This document shows positions 36,390 to 44,995 of a stretch of DNA of 64,000 nucleotides, piece after piece. A program made the position numbers and the translations under genes. This DNA is from Bradyrhizobium barranii subsp. apii (GTDB taxonomy: Bacteria; Pseudomonadota; Alphaproteobacteria; Rhizobiales; Xanthobacteraceae): positions 5,020,501 through 5,084,500 of the forward strand of contig NZ_CP096255.1 in the NCBI RefSeq assembly GCF_011516635.5, given 5' to 3'. The notes under the pieces were generated by a model. It worked only from the letters and a program-made list of their open reading frames with translations. It ran no database searches and was not told the DNA's origin. Numbering within the stretch: the first letter of the stretch is position 1; each line of letters starts with the position of its first letter.

Positions 36390-37583
36390 GTGGACGGACC
36401 ATTATCCGGAATACGAGTCGTCGAATTCGGAACTTTGATCGCGGCACCATTTGCCGCGCGGCTCTTTGCTGAGTTCGGCGCCGAGGTCATCAAGATCGAG
36501 CAGCCTGGCAGTGGCGATCCCCTGCGCAGATGGCGCAAGCTGCATCAGGGCACCTCGCTCTGGTGGTACCTGCAATCCCGCAACAAGAAATCAATCGCGA
36601 TCGATCTGAAATCGCCTGATGGACGCGACGTCGCACTGCGTCTGGCCGCGCAAGCCGACGTCGTGATCGAGAACTTCAAACCGGGCAGCCTCGAGAAACT
36701 CGGCCTCGGCTGGGATGTGCTCTCAAAGCTCAATCCGGACCTGACACTGGTCCGCATCTCCGGCTACGGGCAGACCGGCCCTTACCGCGACCGCTCCGGG
36801 TTCGGCGCGATCGGCGAAGCTATGGGTGGGCTGCGCTTCACCACCGGCGATCCCGACAGTCCGCCGGCCCGGGTCGGCATCAGTATCGGCGACAGCCTTG
36901 CGTCGCTTCATGGCGTGATCGGCGCGCTGATGTCGCTGCTTCGTGTCAAGACGGGGCAGGGGCGAGGGCAGGTGGTCGACGTCTCGCTCTACGAGAGCGT
37001 GTTCAACCTGATGGAGAGTCTCGTCCCCGAATATGACCTCATGGGTCATGTCAGGACCCGTACCGGCGGCGCCCTGCCGGGCATCAGTCCATCCAATACA
37101 TATCCCAGCTCCGACGGGCGCCATGTCGTGATCGCCGGCAACAGCGACGCGATCTTCAAGCGCTTGATGCTGGTCATCGGGCGGCCGGACCTTGCCGACG
37201 ATCCGGCCCTTGCCAGCAATGACGGACGTGTCCGCGGCAACGCCTTGCTCGATGCTGCCATCGCTGCATGGACCTCGGAGCGAACGATGGACGAGATCCT
37301 CGCACGCCTCGATGCGGCCGACGTTCCCGCGGGCCGGATCTATTCTGTCGCGGACATCGTCGAGGACCCCCATTACGCCGCCCGTGACATGATCCTGCCG
37401 ACCGAGCTGCCGGGCGACGTCACCGTAAAGATGCCGGGCATCGCGCCAAAGCTCTCCGACACCCCGGGCGCCGTCAAATGGCCTGGCCCGACGCTGGGAC
37501 AGCATACCGACGAGGTGCTCGCAGGCCTCGGCTTGCAGGCAGGCGATATCGCGCAGCTGCGCCGGAGCGGAGCGGTGCAATGA
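36390..37583 (+). CDS. CaiB/BaiF-family CoA-transferase
   Basis: This 397-residue class III CoA-transferase has 'GTLIAAPFAARLFAEFGAEV' and 'KIEQPGSGDPLR' at the N-terminus, and the putative catalytic Asp in the region 'TTGDPDSPPARVGISIGD'. It moves CoA from a donor such as succinyl-CoA or acetyl-CoA to a carboxylic acid. Its stop overlaps the lyase start (ATGA), so the two enzymes probably act in sequence: activation, then cleavage. Confidence 0.92.
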   Translation: MDGPLSGIRVVEFGTLIAAPFAARLFAEFGAEVIKIEQPGSGDPLRRWRKLHQGTSLWWYLQSRNKKSIAIDLKSPDGRDVALRLAAQADVVIENFKPGSLEKLGLGWDVLSKLNPDLTLVRISGYGQTGPYRDRSGFGAIGEAMGGLRFTTGDPDSPPARVGISIGDSLASLHGVIGALMSLLRVKTGQGRGQVVDVSLYESVFNLMESLVPEYDLMGHVRTRTGGALPGISPSNTYPSSDGRHVVIAGNSDAIFKRLMLVIGRPDLADDPALASNDGRVRGNALLDAAIAAWTSERTMDEILARLDAADVPAGRIYSVADIVEDPHYAARDMILPTELPGDVTVKMPGIAPKLSDTPGAVKWPGPTLGQHTDEVLAGLGLQAGDIAQLRRSGAVQ

Positions 37584-38521
37584 CGGCAACGGCACCGGAC
37601 ATCCTGATCCAGGAGGTCGCTCCGCGCGACGGCCTTCAGATCGAAGCGAAATGGGTCGAAACCAGCGAAAAAATCCGGCTGATCAATTCGCTCTCTGCGA
37701 TCGGCTTCAGTCGCATCGAGGTCTCGTCATTCGTGTCAGCGGCGGCCGTGCCGTCGCTGCGCGACGCCACGGACGTCTTCACCGGCATCGAGCGGCGGCC
37801 ATGCACGATCTATACGGCGCTGATCCCGAACCGGACGGGTTCTGAGCTGGCGCTGGCCGCACGCGCCGACGAGCTCAATTTCGTGATGTCGGCGAGCGAG
37901 ACGCACAACCGTGCCAACATGAACATGACGCATGCGGTGTCGCTGGCGTCGCTCGGCGAGATCGTGAAGCCGGCCCATGCAGGCGGCGCGTTGGTCAACG
38001 CGACGGTTGCGACGGCGTTCGGCTGTCCGTTCGAAGGCCTGCAGCCTCTCGAGAAGGTGCTCGATATCGTCAAGCGCTATCTCGATCTCGGGGTCGACGG
38101 CGTCACGCTCGCCGATACCACGGGCATGGCCAATCCCAATCAGGTCTCGCAGCTGGTGGCCGAGGTCTTGATGCTGGTCCCTGCGGACATGCTCACGCTT
38201 CACTTCCACAACACGCGCGGTCTTGGGCTGGTTAACGTCCTCGCGGCCTATGACACCGGCGCGCGCCGCTTTGACGCCGCGCTGGGCGGCCTCGGCGGAT
38301 GTCCATTTGCGCCGGGTGCCACCGGCAATGTCTGTACCGAAGACCTCGTCAATCTCTGCCACGAGACGGGCTTGCGAACCGGTCTCGACCTGCAGCGCTT
38401 GATCGATCTCTCGTTCCGGTTGCCTGGACTGGTCGGACATGAGGTGCCGGGACAGGTCGCCAAGGCCGGCCGTCCCCTCGATCTGCATCCCATACCCGAG
38501 CGGCTGCGACGCTCGGGCTGA
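37580..38521 (+). CDS. HMG-CoA lyase-family protein
   Basis: This 313-residue TIM-barrel lyase of the hydroxymethylglutaryl-CoA lyase group has 'IQEVAPRDGLQIEAKWV' (catalytic Arg, metal Asp), 'HFHNTRGLGLVNVLAAYD' (metal His residues) and the active-site Cys in 'GGLGGCPFAPGATGN'. HMG-CoA, 3-hydroxyglutaryl-type or citramalyl-CoA thioesters are possible substrates. Together with the CoA-transferase and the MFS importer it forms a small catabolic route ending in acetyl-CoA or pyruvate plus a ketoacid. Confidence 0.92.
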   Translation: MTATAPDILIQEVAPRDGLQIEAKWVETSEKIRLINSLSAIGFSRIEVSSFVSAAAVPSLRDATDVFTGIERRPCTIYTALIPNRTGSELALAARADELNFVMSASETHNRANMNMTHAVSLASLGEIVKPAHAGGALVNATVATAFGCPFEGLQPLEKVLDIVKRYLDLGVDGVTLADTTGMANPNQVSQLVAEVLMLVPADMLTLHFHNTRGLGLVNVLAAYDTGARRFDAALGGLGGCPFAPGATGNVCTEDLVNLCHETGLRTGLDLQRLIDLSFRLPGLVGHEVPGQVAKAGRPLDLHPIPERLRRSG

Positions 38522-38560
38522 TCGACCGCTATCAAAATTCAAAACACATTGGAGGAAACC

Positions 38561-39895
38561 ATGACGATTGCCACGGCGGCGACTGCCGACCTCGATACTG
38601 GACTCACAGAGCATCAGGTCATCAAGAAGATTGCGTGGCGGCTGATGCCGCTGATCATTGTCTGCTACTTCTTTGCGTTCTTCGACCGCGTCAACATCAG
38701 CTTCGCCAAGGCTGCGCTCCAGGCCGATCTCGGCCTCAGCAACACCGCCTACGGATTTGGCGCCAGCCTGTTCGTCGTTGGTTACGTCCTGCTGGAGGTG
38801 CCGAGCAACATGCTGCTCTATCGCTTTGGCGCGCGGCGCTGGATCGCCCGCATCATGATTTCCTGGGGGCTGGCGACGGCGGCGATGGTCTTCGTTCATA
38901 GCGAGTGGCAATTCTATGCGCTGCGCTTCGTGATCGGCGCCATGGAGGCGGGATTTGCGCCCGGCATTCTCTATTACCTGACACTCTGGTTTCCAAAATC
39001 GCATCGCGGCCGCATGACGTCGGTGTTTTTTCTCGCCACTGCATTTTCGGGGATCATCGGCGCACCGATCTCGGGTCTCATCCTCAACTACCTGAACGGG
39101 CTGCACGGTCTGGCCGGTTGGCAATGGCTGTTTCTGGCCGGCGGCATTCCCTGCGTTGCGCTGGGCTTCGTTGTGCTGCTGCGCTTCGACGACGGGATCG
39201 AGCAGGCCGAATGGTTGAGCGACGACGAGCGCCGGTTGATCTCGGTTCAGCTGGACCGCCAGAAGAGCGAGATCGGCGAGCATTCGGCATGGCGCTCGCT
39301 GCTCATGCCCGGCGTGCTGCTGCTCGGATTCATCTACTTCCTGATCCAGATCGCCTCCTACGGCCTCAATTTCTGGGCGCCGGACCTGATCAAGGCGGCC
39401 GGCGGAGGCAGTGCAGCCGCGATCGGCTTCCTGACCGCCGTACCCTATATCTGCGGCGCCATCTGCATGATCGTCGTAGGCCGATTGTCGGATGCATCGG
39501 GCGAGCGCCCGAAATTTGTCGCAGCCTTGATTCTGACCGCGGCCGTGGGCTTCTTCGCGTCCGGTGCATTCGACAGGAACGTCGTCACGCTGGTTGGCGC
39601 GCTCGCCATTCTTGGTGCCGGCGTGGTTGCGGCCATTCCGACATTCTGGACGCTGCCTCCGAAAATTCTCACCGGTGCGGGGGCGGCGAGCGGGATCGCG
39701 CTCATCAACACGCTGGGGCAGGTCGGCGGCATCGTCAGCCCGGTCATGGTTGGCTCGGTCAAGGATGTGACCGGCAGCACCACACCCGCGCTCTATGTCA
39801 TCGGCGGCTTGTGCGTGCTCTGTGCGTTGCTGCTGCTGACGGTTCTTCCGCGAGACCTGAAAGCCAGGGACGTGGCGGAACCCCGGGTCGCATAG
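38561..39895 (+). CDS. MFS transporter, anion:cation symporter type
   Basis: This 444-residue permease has 12 predicted membrane segments. 'FAFFDRVNISFAKAALQADL' at the first segment is typical of the ACS family that imports organic anions such as tartrate, phthalate or hydroxyphenylacetate. The ATG at 38561 follows GGAGG by 5 bases. It is the last gene of the CoA-transferase/lyase operon and probably imports its substrate. A strong hairpin follows. Confidence 0.92.
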   Translation: MTIATAATADLDTGLTEHQVIKKIAWRLMPLIIVCYFFAFFDRVNISFAKAALQADLGLSNTAYGFGASLFVVGYVLLEVPSNMLLYRFGARRWIARIMISWGLATAAMVFVHSEWQFYALRFVIGAMEAGFAPGILYYLTLWFPKSHRGRMTSVFFLATAFSGIIGAPISGLILNYLNGLHGLAGWQWLFLAGGIPCVALGFVVLLRFDDGIEQAEWLSDDERRLISVQLDRQKSEIGEHSAWRSLLMPGVLLLGFIYFLIQIASYGLNFWAPDLIKAAGGGSAAAIGFLTAVPYICGAICMIVVGRLSDASGERPKFVAALILTAAVGFFASGAFDRNVVTLVGALAILGAGVVAAIPTFWTLPPKILTGAGAASGIALINTLGQVGGIVSPVMVGSVKDVTGSTTPALYVIGGLCVLCALLLLTVLPRDLKARDVAEPRVA

Positions 39896-39954
39896 GCCGC
39901 GGCATTGGCGCGCCTTGGTGAGGCGCATTCAAGAGGGTATCCAGGCGAAAGACA

Positions 39955-39991
39955 TCACACCGCCGTCCATTCTCAATGGATGGCGGTGTGA
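39955..39991 (+). terminator. Strong hairpin after the MFS operon
   Basis: A 17-bp stem (39955-39971 with 39975-39991), with one G-T pair and a 3-nt loop, ends the operon. There is no T-run, but the stem is the longest in the window. It lies 26 bp before the next gene. Confidence 0.7.
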
Positions 39992-40017
39992 TGGCCCGGA
40001 ACCGAAGGGGACGCGCA

Positions 40018-40491
40018 ATGGCGAAGAACACGATTTGCCTCTGGTACGACAAGGACGCCGAGACGGCCGCCCGCTTCTATGCCGAAACATTTCCCGATAG
40101 CGCCGTAAGCGCCGTCCATCACGCGCCCAGCGATTACCCCTCCGGCAGGGCGGGCGATGTGCTGACCGTCGAGTTTACGGTTGCCGGCGTTGCCTGTCTC
40201 GGCCTCAACGGCGGTCCGATTTTCAAGCACAACGAGGCTTTCTCGTTCCAGATCGCGACCGACGATCAGGAGGAGACCGACCGCTACTGGAACGCCATCA
40301 TCGGCAATGGCGGGCAGGAGAGCGCCTGCGGCTGGTGCAAGGACAGATGGGGCCTCTCCTGGCAGATCACGCCGCGGGTGTTGACCGAGGCACTGGCGGC
40401 CGGCGGTGCCGAGGCAAAGCGCGCCTTCGATGCAATGATGGGGATGACGAAGATCGATGTCGCCGCGATCGAGGCCGCGCGCCGCGGCTGA
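40018..40491 (+). CDS. VOC-superfamily protein (PhnB/3-dmu-9_3-mt type)
   Basis: This 157-residue protein of the glyoxalase/dioxygenase-like VOC fold has 'CLWYDKDAETAARFYAETFP' and 'GLSWQITPRVLTEAL', typical of the PhnB-like group. These proteins act as dimers with unknown substrates, and the old name '3-demethylubiquinone methyltransferase' is misleading. The start at 40018 follows AAGGGG. The 3' end is 12 bp from the convergent CAP-domain gene. Confidence 0.88.
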   Translation: MAKNTICLWYDKDAETAARFYAETFPDSAVSAVHHAPSDYPSGRAGDVLTVEFTVAGVACLGLNGGPIFKHNEAFSFQIATDDQEETDRYWNAIIGNGGQESACGWCKDRWGLSWQITPRVLTEALAAGGAEAKRAFDAMMGMTKIDVAAIEAARRG

Positions 40492-40503
40492 AATTATCTC
40501 GCC

Positions 40504-41088
40504 TCAGATACAGAGGCCGAGCAGCTTGACGTGGCAGCCGCTGGATTTGGGCTTGCTGGCGGGCGCGGCCTCGCGCTTCACGGCAACCAGCGGCTCCTCG
40601 TCCTTCTTGCCTTTACCTTTGCCCTTGCCCTTCGGCTCGTAGTCGCCCGCGATCACCATGGCCCAATAGGTTCGCTTGCCGCGGGCATTCTTGGCGCTGG
40701 CGATGCCGACGCGGGAGGCGTTGTGCAGCAGCAGGTTCTTGCGATGCCCGGATGAGTCGATCCACTGTCCCAGCGTCTTCTCGAAATTGTCGTAGCCGTA
40801 GGCGATGTTCTCGGCCGCGCGGCCCGCGCCGGCCGGTGCGACGCGCCGGTTGAACGGGCCGAGCGCGTCGTGGCTGAGGTCGTCCTTCGCCGCCATCGCG
40901 CGGGCCTGGTCCATGGCGATGCGGTCGAGGATCGAATCGCGGACGACGCGGACTTCACCGTTCTTAAGGCGAAAGCTGGAGATCAGCTCGGCCGGGGAGT
41001 CGGCCATCGCGGGCGCGGCCGCGAGCAGCAGAAGGCCAGCGATCACGCTGCCAACCACACGATGCATCATCATCCCCCGAATGCCCAT
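40504..41088 (-). CDS. Secreted CAP-domain (SCP-like) protein
   Basis: This protein of up to 194 residues has a signal peptide (cleavage after PAMA) and a CAP domain: 'LSHDALGPFNRRV', 'AAENIAYGYDNFEKTLGQWI' and 'SGHRKNLLLHNASRVGIAS' carry the usual His, Glu and His. The C-terminus has a Lys/Gly-rich linker and a final segment with two cysteines that could form a disulfide. It acts in the periplasm or outside. The ATG cluster at 41067-41073 is an equally good start. Confidence 0.87.
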   Translation of the reverse strand: MGIRGMMMHRVVGSVIAGLLLLAAAPAMADSPAELISSFRLKNGEVRVVRDSILDRIAMDQARAMAAKDDLSHDALGPFNRRVAPAGAGRAAENIAYGYDNFEKTLGQWIDSSGHRKNLLLHNASRVGIASAKNARGKRTYWAMVIAGDYEPKGKGKGKGKKDEEPLVAVKREAAPASKPKSSGCHVKLLGLCI

Positions 41089-41158
41089 GACCCGCCGCCC
41101 AAATGCTCCGATCGCTTCTCTATCGCCAATGTGGACGCTTCAAGGCGCGAGCAACCCG

Positions 41159-42253
41159 TCAGCTCGCCGGCAGGTCGGCCTCGAAGTTGAAACGGTCCCG
41201 CAGGTTCTTCCGCTGTTCCAGGATGTCCTTGAGGAAGGCGCGGTCCTGGTCGTTCTTCATCATCGGCTCGATCAGGTCGAGCTGGTTCATGGCGACCAGT
41301 TGCAGGATCTCGGTTCGCGGCTTGCCGCTGGTATCGCGGGGCAGCGCGTGTACGACCTGGATGTGCTCCGGCGGCTTGGGACCCTTGGCGGCCGAAAGCT
41401 CGCTGCGAAGCTCGCCTTCAAGCGAGGCCTGATCGGCCTCGACGAAGGCATAGAGCCCGACGCCGGAGCGGCGGTCGGCGAAGGCGACGATGGCGGTGTC
41501 GCGCACGGCCGGGTTCTTGCGGATCAGCTCGGCCAGCACCGGCGCGTCGTTGACCAGCCGGCGGCCGCCACCCTCGCGGTCGGTGAAGTTGAACAGGCCG
41601 CGCGTGATCGCGCGATAGACCTTCTTGCCGGTCGCGAGCCACAGGCTGGCGGCGAATGATTTCTTCGCCAGGATCTTTCGCTCGCGCGGCGTCAGCGCCT
41701 CGGGTGCATAGGAACGCTTGTGCTTGAGCAGATGCCGCAGGTCCTCATAGGCGAGGAGGCGGTAGAGCCGGCCACGTCGGTTGAAGCAGGCCGCGAGCTG
41801 GAAGTCGGTCACGTAGGCGCGGCCGTCGCGGCCGACCAGCCAGTTCTGCTCCTTGGCGAGATCGTTGTGGCAGATGCCGGCGCGACGCAACCGGCGTAGC
41901 GCCACCTTGGCCGAGCGGAAATAGGCGAGGTCGCCATGCGGCTTGGCGAGATGGAGCGCGACGCCGTCGACAAAGCCGCGCACGAGTGCCCGGCGGCCGG
42001 CCCACAGCAAATCGGGGCCGACATTGAGGCCTTTGGCCAGCGCCAGCGCGTGCTTCTCACGCGCGAAGAGGTGGCGCGCCAGGGGAAATGACCACCACGG
42101 CACTTCGTCGAGCCGGCGCAGCACGGCGTCGACCTCGCCGCTGTCACCGCGGAAGCGGCCGCGCTCGACGGTCGAGAACACGTCGCGCTTGAGCAGCACG
42201 CCCTCGGTCCAGCGCGCCGACAGTGTCGCGGCGTCGTCTTTGGGAAGACTCAT
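41159..42253 (-). CDS. Kinase-like domain fused to an ANL-ligase C-terminal domain
   Basis: This 364-residue protein has residues ~20-225 resembling a compact Kdo-kinase/RIO-type fold: catalytic loop 'ICHNDLAKEQNWLV' (His129-Asp131, Asn137) and 'VTDFQLAACF' (Asp150) in place of DFG. Residues ~235-320 resemble the C-terminal subdomain of AMP-forming acyl-CoA synthetases: 'NPAVRDTAIVAFADRRSGVG' and 'HALPRDTSGKPRTEILQLVA' with the catalytic-type Lys311. The large adenylation core is absent. A Lys/Arg-rich helical tail ends the protein. It starts 9 bp after trmFO, so the two are probably co-transcribed. The substrate is unknown. Confidence 0.78.
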   Translation of the reverse strand: MSLPKDDAATLSARWTEGVLLKRDVFSTVERGRFRGDSGEVDAVLRRLDEVPWWSFPLARHLFAREKHALALAKGLNVGPDLLWAGRRALVRGFVDGVALHLAKPHGDLAYFRSAKVALRRLRRAGICHNDLAKEQNWLVGRDGRAYVTDFQLAACFNRRGRLYRLLAYEDLRHLLKHKRSYAPEALTPRERKILAKKSFAASLWLATGKKVYRAITRGLFNFTDREGGGRRLVNDAPVLAELIRKNPAVRDTAIVAFADRRSGVGLYAFVEADQASLEGELRSELSAAKGPKPPEHIQVVHALPRDTSGKPRTEILQLVAMNQLDLIEPMMKNDQDRAFLKDILEQRKNLRDRFNFEADLPAS

Positions 42254-42261
42254 CGAAAAAC

Positions 42262-43689
42262 TCACGCGGCTGCGGCGATGCGCAGGTGATCGGCGATCCA
42301 GCGATCGAGATCGGCGAGCGCCAGCGCGCTCATCGCCTGCTTCTTGGCCACCGTTTTCTCGTTGCCGCGCAGGCGGGTGCCGTCGGGCTTCTTCGTCGGA
42401 GCATTCGCAAGCGGCGGGAACAGGCCGAAATTGATGTTCATCGGCTGGAACGAGCGCGTACCGGGCTCGATGGTCTCGATATGGCCGCCGGTGATGTGAC
42501 CGAGCAGCGATCCCAGTGCCGTCGTAGCAGGCGGGCTCGCCAGCGTTTCGCCGCGCGCATCCGCTGCCGCATAGAGACCGGCGATCAGGCCGACGCTGGC
42601 GGATTCCACATAGCCCTCGCAGCCGGTCATCTGACCGGCAAAGCGCAGCCGCGGCTGCGCGCGCAGGCGCAGCTGGCCGTCGAGCAGCTTTGGCGAATTG
42701 AGGAAGGTGTTGCGATGCAGGCCGCCGAGGCGGGCGAATTCGGCCTTCTCCAGCCCCGGAATGCTGCGGAAGATGCGCTGCTGTTCGCCGTATTTCAGCT
42801 TCGTCTGGAATCCGACGATGTTGTAGAGCGTGCCGAGCTTGTTGTCCTGGCGCAGCTGCACGATGGCGTAGGCCTTCGTGGTGGGATCGTGCGGATTGGT
42901 GAGGCCGACCGGCTTCATCGGGCCGTGGCGCAACGTCTCGGGGCCGCGCTCCGCCATCACCTCGATCGGCAGGCAGCCGTCGAAATAGGGCGTGTTGGTC
43001 TCCCATTCCTTGAACTCGGTCTTCTCGCCCGCGATCAGCGCGGCGACGAAGCCGTCATACTGCTCCTTGGTCATGGGGCAGTTGATGTAGTCGGCGCCGG
43101 TGCCGCCGGGACCGACCTTGTCATAGCGCGACTGGAACCAGGCCACCGACATGTCGATGGACTCGCGATGCACGATCGGCGCGATCGCGTCGAAGAAGGC
43201 GAGCGCGTTCTCGTCGGTGAGCTCGCGAATGGCGTCCGCGAGTGGCGCGGAGGTGAGGGGGCCGGTCGCAACGATGACGTTGCTCCAGTCGGCCGGCGGC
43301 AGGCCTGAAACCTCGCCGCGGGCGATCTCGATCAGGGGGTGGTCGTTGAGCGCCTTGGTGACGGCCGCCGAGAAGCCGTCGCGGTCGACCGCGAGCGCGC
43401 CGCCGGCGGGCACCTGGTTGGCGTCCGCCGCGCGCATGATCAGCGAGCCGAGCCGGCGCATTTCGGCGTGCAGCAGGCCGACAGCGTTGTTAGCGGCGTC
43501 GTCCGAGCGGAACGAATTGGAGCAGACGAGCTCGGCGAGCCCATCGGTGCGGTGCGCTTCGGTCATGCGGTCCGGCCGCATCTCGTGCAGCACCACGGGC
43601 ACGCCGGATTGGGCGACCTGCCAGGCGGCTTCGGAACCGGCAAGGCCGGCGCCGATCACGTGCACAATGTTGGATTGGGGTCCTGTCAT
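42262..43689 (-). CDS. trmFO: tRNA (uracil-5-)-methyltransferase TrmFO
   Basis: This 475-residue FAD-dependent enzyme makes m5U54 in the T-loop of tRNAs with methylene-tetrahydrofolate as carbon donor. The FAD-binding motif '[19 protein letters not shown]' is at the N-terminus, and '[18 protein letters not shown]' holds the conserved catalytic-region Cys. Length is normal. It is transcribed with the downstream kinase-ligase fusion gene. Confidence 0.95.
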   Translation of the reverse strand: MTGPQSNIVHVIGAGLAGSEAAWQVAQSGVPVVLHEMRPDRMTEAHRTDGLAELVCSNSFRSDDAANNAVGLLHAEMRRLGSLIMRAADANQVPAGGALAVDRDGFSAAVTKALNDHPLIEIARGEVSGLPPADWSNVIVATGPLTSAPLADAIRELTDENALAFFDAIAPIVHRESIDMSVAWFQSRYDKVGPGGTGADYINCPMTKEQYDGFVAALIAGEKTEFKEWETNTPYFDGCLPIEVMAERGPETLRHGPMKPVGLTNPHDPTTKAYAIVQLRQDNKLGTLYNIVGFQTKLKYGEQQRIFRSIPGLEKAEFARLGGLHRNTFLNSPKLLDGQLRLRAQPRLRFAGQMTGCEGYVESASVGLIAGLYAAADARGETLASPPATTALGSLLGHITGGHIETIEPGTRSFQPMNINFGLFPPLANAPTKKPDGTRLRGNEKTVAKKQAMSALALADLDRWIADHLRIAAAA

Positions 43690-43763
43690 GGGGCGGACAG
43701 GTAGCGCTTTTCGGCGGTCAGTGGAATCGCCGAGATGGAGTTTTCTGCCATCAGAAACGACAA

Positions 43764-43782
43764 CGCCCGCACGAGGCGGGCG
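43764..43782 (-). terminator. Small hairpin downstream of the DUF1127 gene
   Basis: A 7-bp GC stem (43764-43770 with 43776-43782) with a 5-nt loop lies 34 bp past the DUF1127 stop in the 126-bp gap before trmFO. It could end that transcript; only a weak T-content follows on the minus strand. Confidence 0.5.
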
Positions 43783-43815
43783 CTATCGGTTCGTCCGGTG
43801 AAGGGCTGAACGAAA

Positions 43816-43968
43816 TCAGCCCTGATACTGACCGGCGGCAACGCGCGGGATGTCCGAGCGATCGAGGCCGATGTCGGCCAGTTCGCGATCGCTGAGCTGG
43901 GACAGCTCGGCAACATTGCGCTGATAGTCCCGGAAAGCCTGGATCATGCGGATGAGCGAGAGCAGCAT
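43816..43968 (-). CDS. DUF1127 small protein
   Basis: This 50-residue Arg-containing protein with the DUF1127 core 'LSQLSDRELADIGLDRSDIP' starts at ATG 43968 with GGAGA just upstream. DUF1127 proteins (YjiS-like) are common small stress- or phosphate-linked proteins in alphaproteobacteria, some of which bind RNA or regulators. A longer upstream frame is unlikely. Confidence 0.9.
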   Translation of the reverse strand: MLLSLIRMIQAFRDYQRNVAELSQLSDRELADIGLDRSDIPRVAAGQYQG

Positions 43969-44671
43969 TGGTAGTCTCCTGTAGTTCGATTCAGCCCTTG
44001 CCCGAGCCTCATCGTTGAAATGAATATAGGTGAGAGTGGTGCAGTGCGAAAGTTCCGATGTTGCGATGCAGCTAAGCGCGAGGTGCATAGCGGTGGTAAC
44101 GGACGATTAACCCGGGAGCACTCTCGCCTAAAGGGTAGGCGAAATAGGGAATGCTTTGCCATAAATCACCGTGAATTCACGGGTTTACTGCAACCACTCT
44201 CGCTACCGGTGAAATGGAAATAGGTAGGGTTCCAACTGTTCTCAAGGCGATCAGTCAGCGCCTGCGCCCAAGTCTCGCATGCGCGAATCGCATGATAGCG
44301 GAACTATAGATATGAATATAAATTCATTCATATGTGGGGCACTATGCGACCGGGTCCCGACGATCCAACTCGCTTTGGGCTGGCGGATCACCAGACGGCC
44401 AGGCGTGAAGCCTGCCGAAACCCACCAAGCCTCGTTTCAGACCGCAACCGCCTCTCTGGTGCGGTGCACACACGCCGAGCGTGTGGCGTTCATTACAAGG
44501 GTGTAATGAAAATCAGAAATTTTGCATGGTGCCTCTGCGCCGCACGCAACATCACGCAATTCTCGCGAGGAATTTATTGCGGCAAGTTGCCGCGCCCGGA
44601 GGAAAGTCATGTCGCAGATTCTGGCAATGTCGCTGGTTCTGTCCCAAGAACAAGAGAAGGAAAGTAACATC
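43969..44671. other. Long intergenic region with AT-rich palindrome
   Basis: About 700 bp between divergent small genes. The only notable structure is an AT-rich dyad at 44308-44331: ATATGAAT and ATTCATAT are separated by 8 bases, inside a tract unlike the GC-rich surroundings. It could be an operator or promoter element for the exported small protein. No gene is supported; the short frames here lack family or start signals. Confidence 0.5.
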
Positions 44672-44935
44672 ATGACGAAGTTACTCGGGGTTATCGCAAT
44701 TGCCGCCGTCGCGTTCGCCGTCGCGCCGGCCCAGGCTGCCAAGCACGCCATGGGCGGTTGCAGCTCGGCCAACCTGGAGAAGACGGAGACCGCGATCGAG
44801 AACATGGCCGACGGCGACAGCAAGTTCGTAGCGCAGAAGGAGATCGCGGCTGCGCAGGACGCGCTTCTCAACGGCAAAATGGGTGTGTGCGGCGCGCACC
44901 TGAACAAGGCGATGAACGCCACCATGGGGAAGTAA
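44672..44935 (+). CDS. Small exported hypothetical protein
   Basis: This 87-residue protein has a clear signal peptide ('MTKLLGVIAIAAVAFAVAPA', cleavage after QAA) and a mature part of about 64 residues with two cysteines (in 'GGCSSANLEKTE' and 'MGVCGAHLNKAM'), probably forming a helical hairpin with one disulfide. AAGGAAA precedes the ATG at 44672; a start 21 codons upstream would disrupt the signal peptide. I do not recognise a named family. A strong hairpin follows. Confidence 0.8.
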   Translation: MTKLLGVIAIAAVAFAVAPAQAAKHAMGGCSSANLEKTETAIENMADGDSKFVAQKEIAAAQDALLNGKMGVCGAHLNKAMNATMGK

Positions 44936-44947
44936 ACGCACCAAGAG

Positions 44948-44974
44948 AGGGCCGATCGCCGGGCGATCGGCCCT
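44948..44974. terminator. Bidirectional hairpin terminator
   Basis: A perfect 12-bp stem (44948-44959 with 44963-44974) with a 3-nt loop lies between the convergent small exported gene and the transglycosylase gene and could serve both. Confidence 0.75.
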
Positions 44975-44995
44975 ACGCGTCTTGTCGGGCGCTAT

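Noticed and set aside
37736-39928. 730-codon open frame on the minus strand
   Set aside because: It is antisense to the HMG-CoA-lyase-type and MFS genes, Arg/Asp/Gln-rich and without any family motif. Typical of the reverse frame in GC-rich coding DNA.
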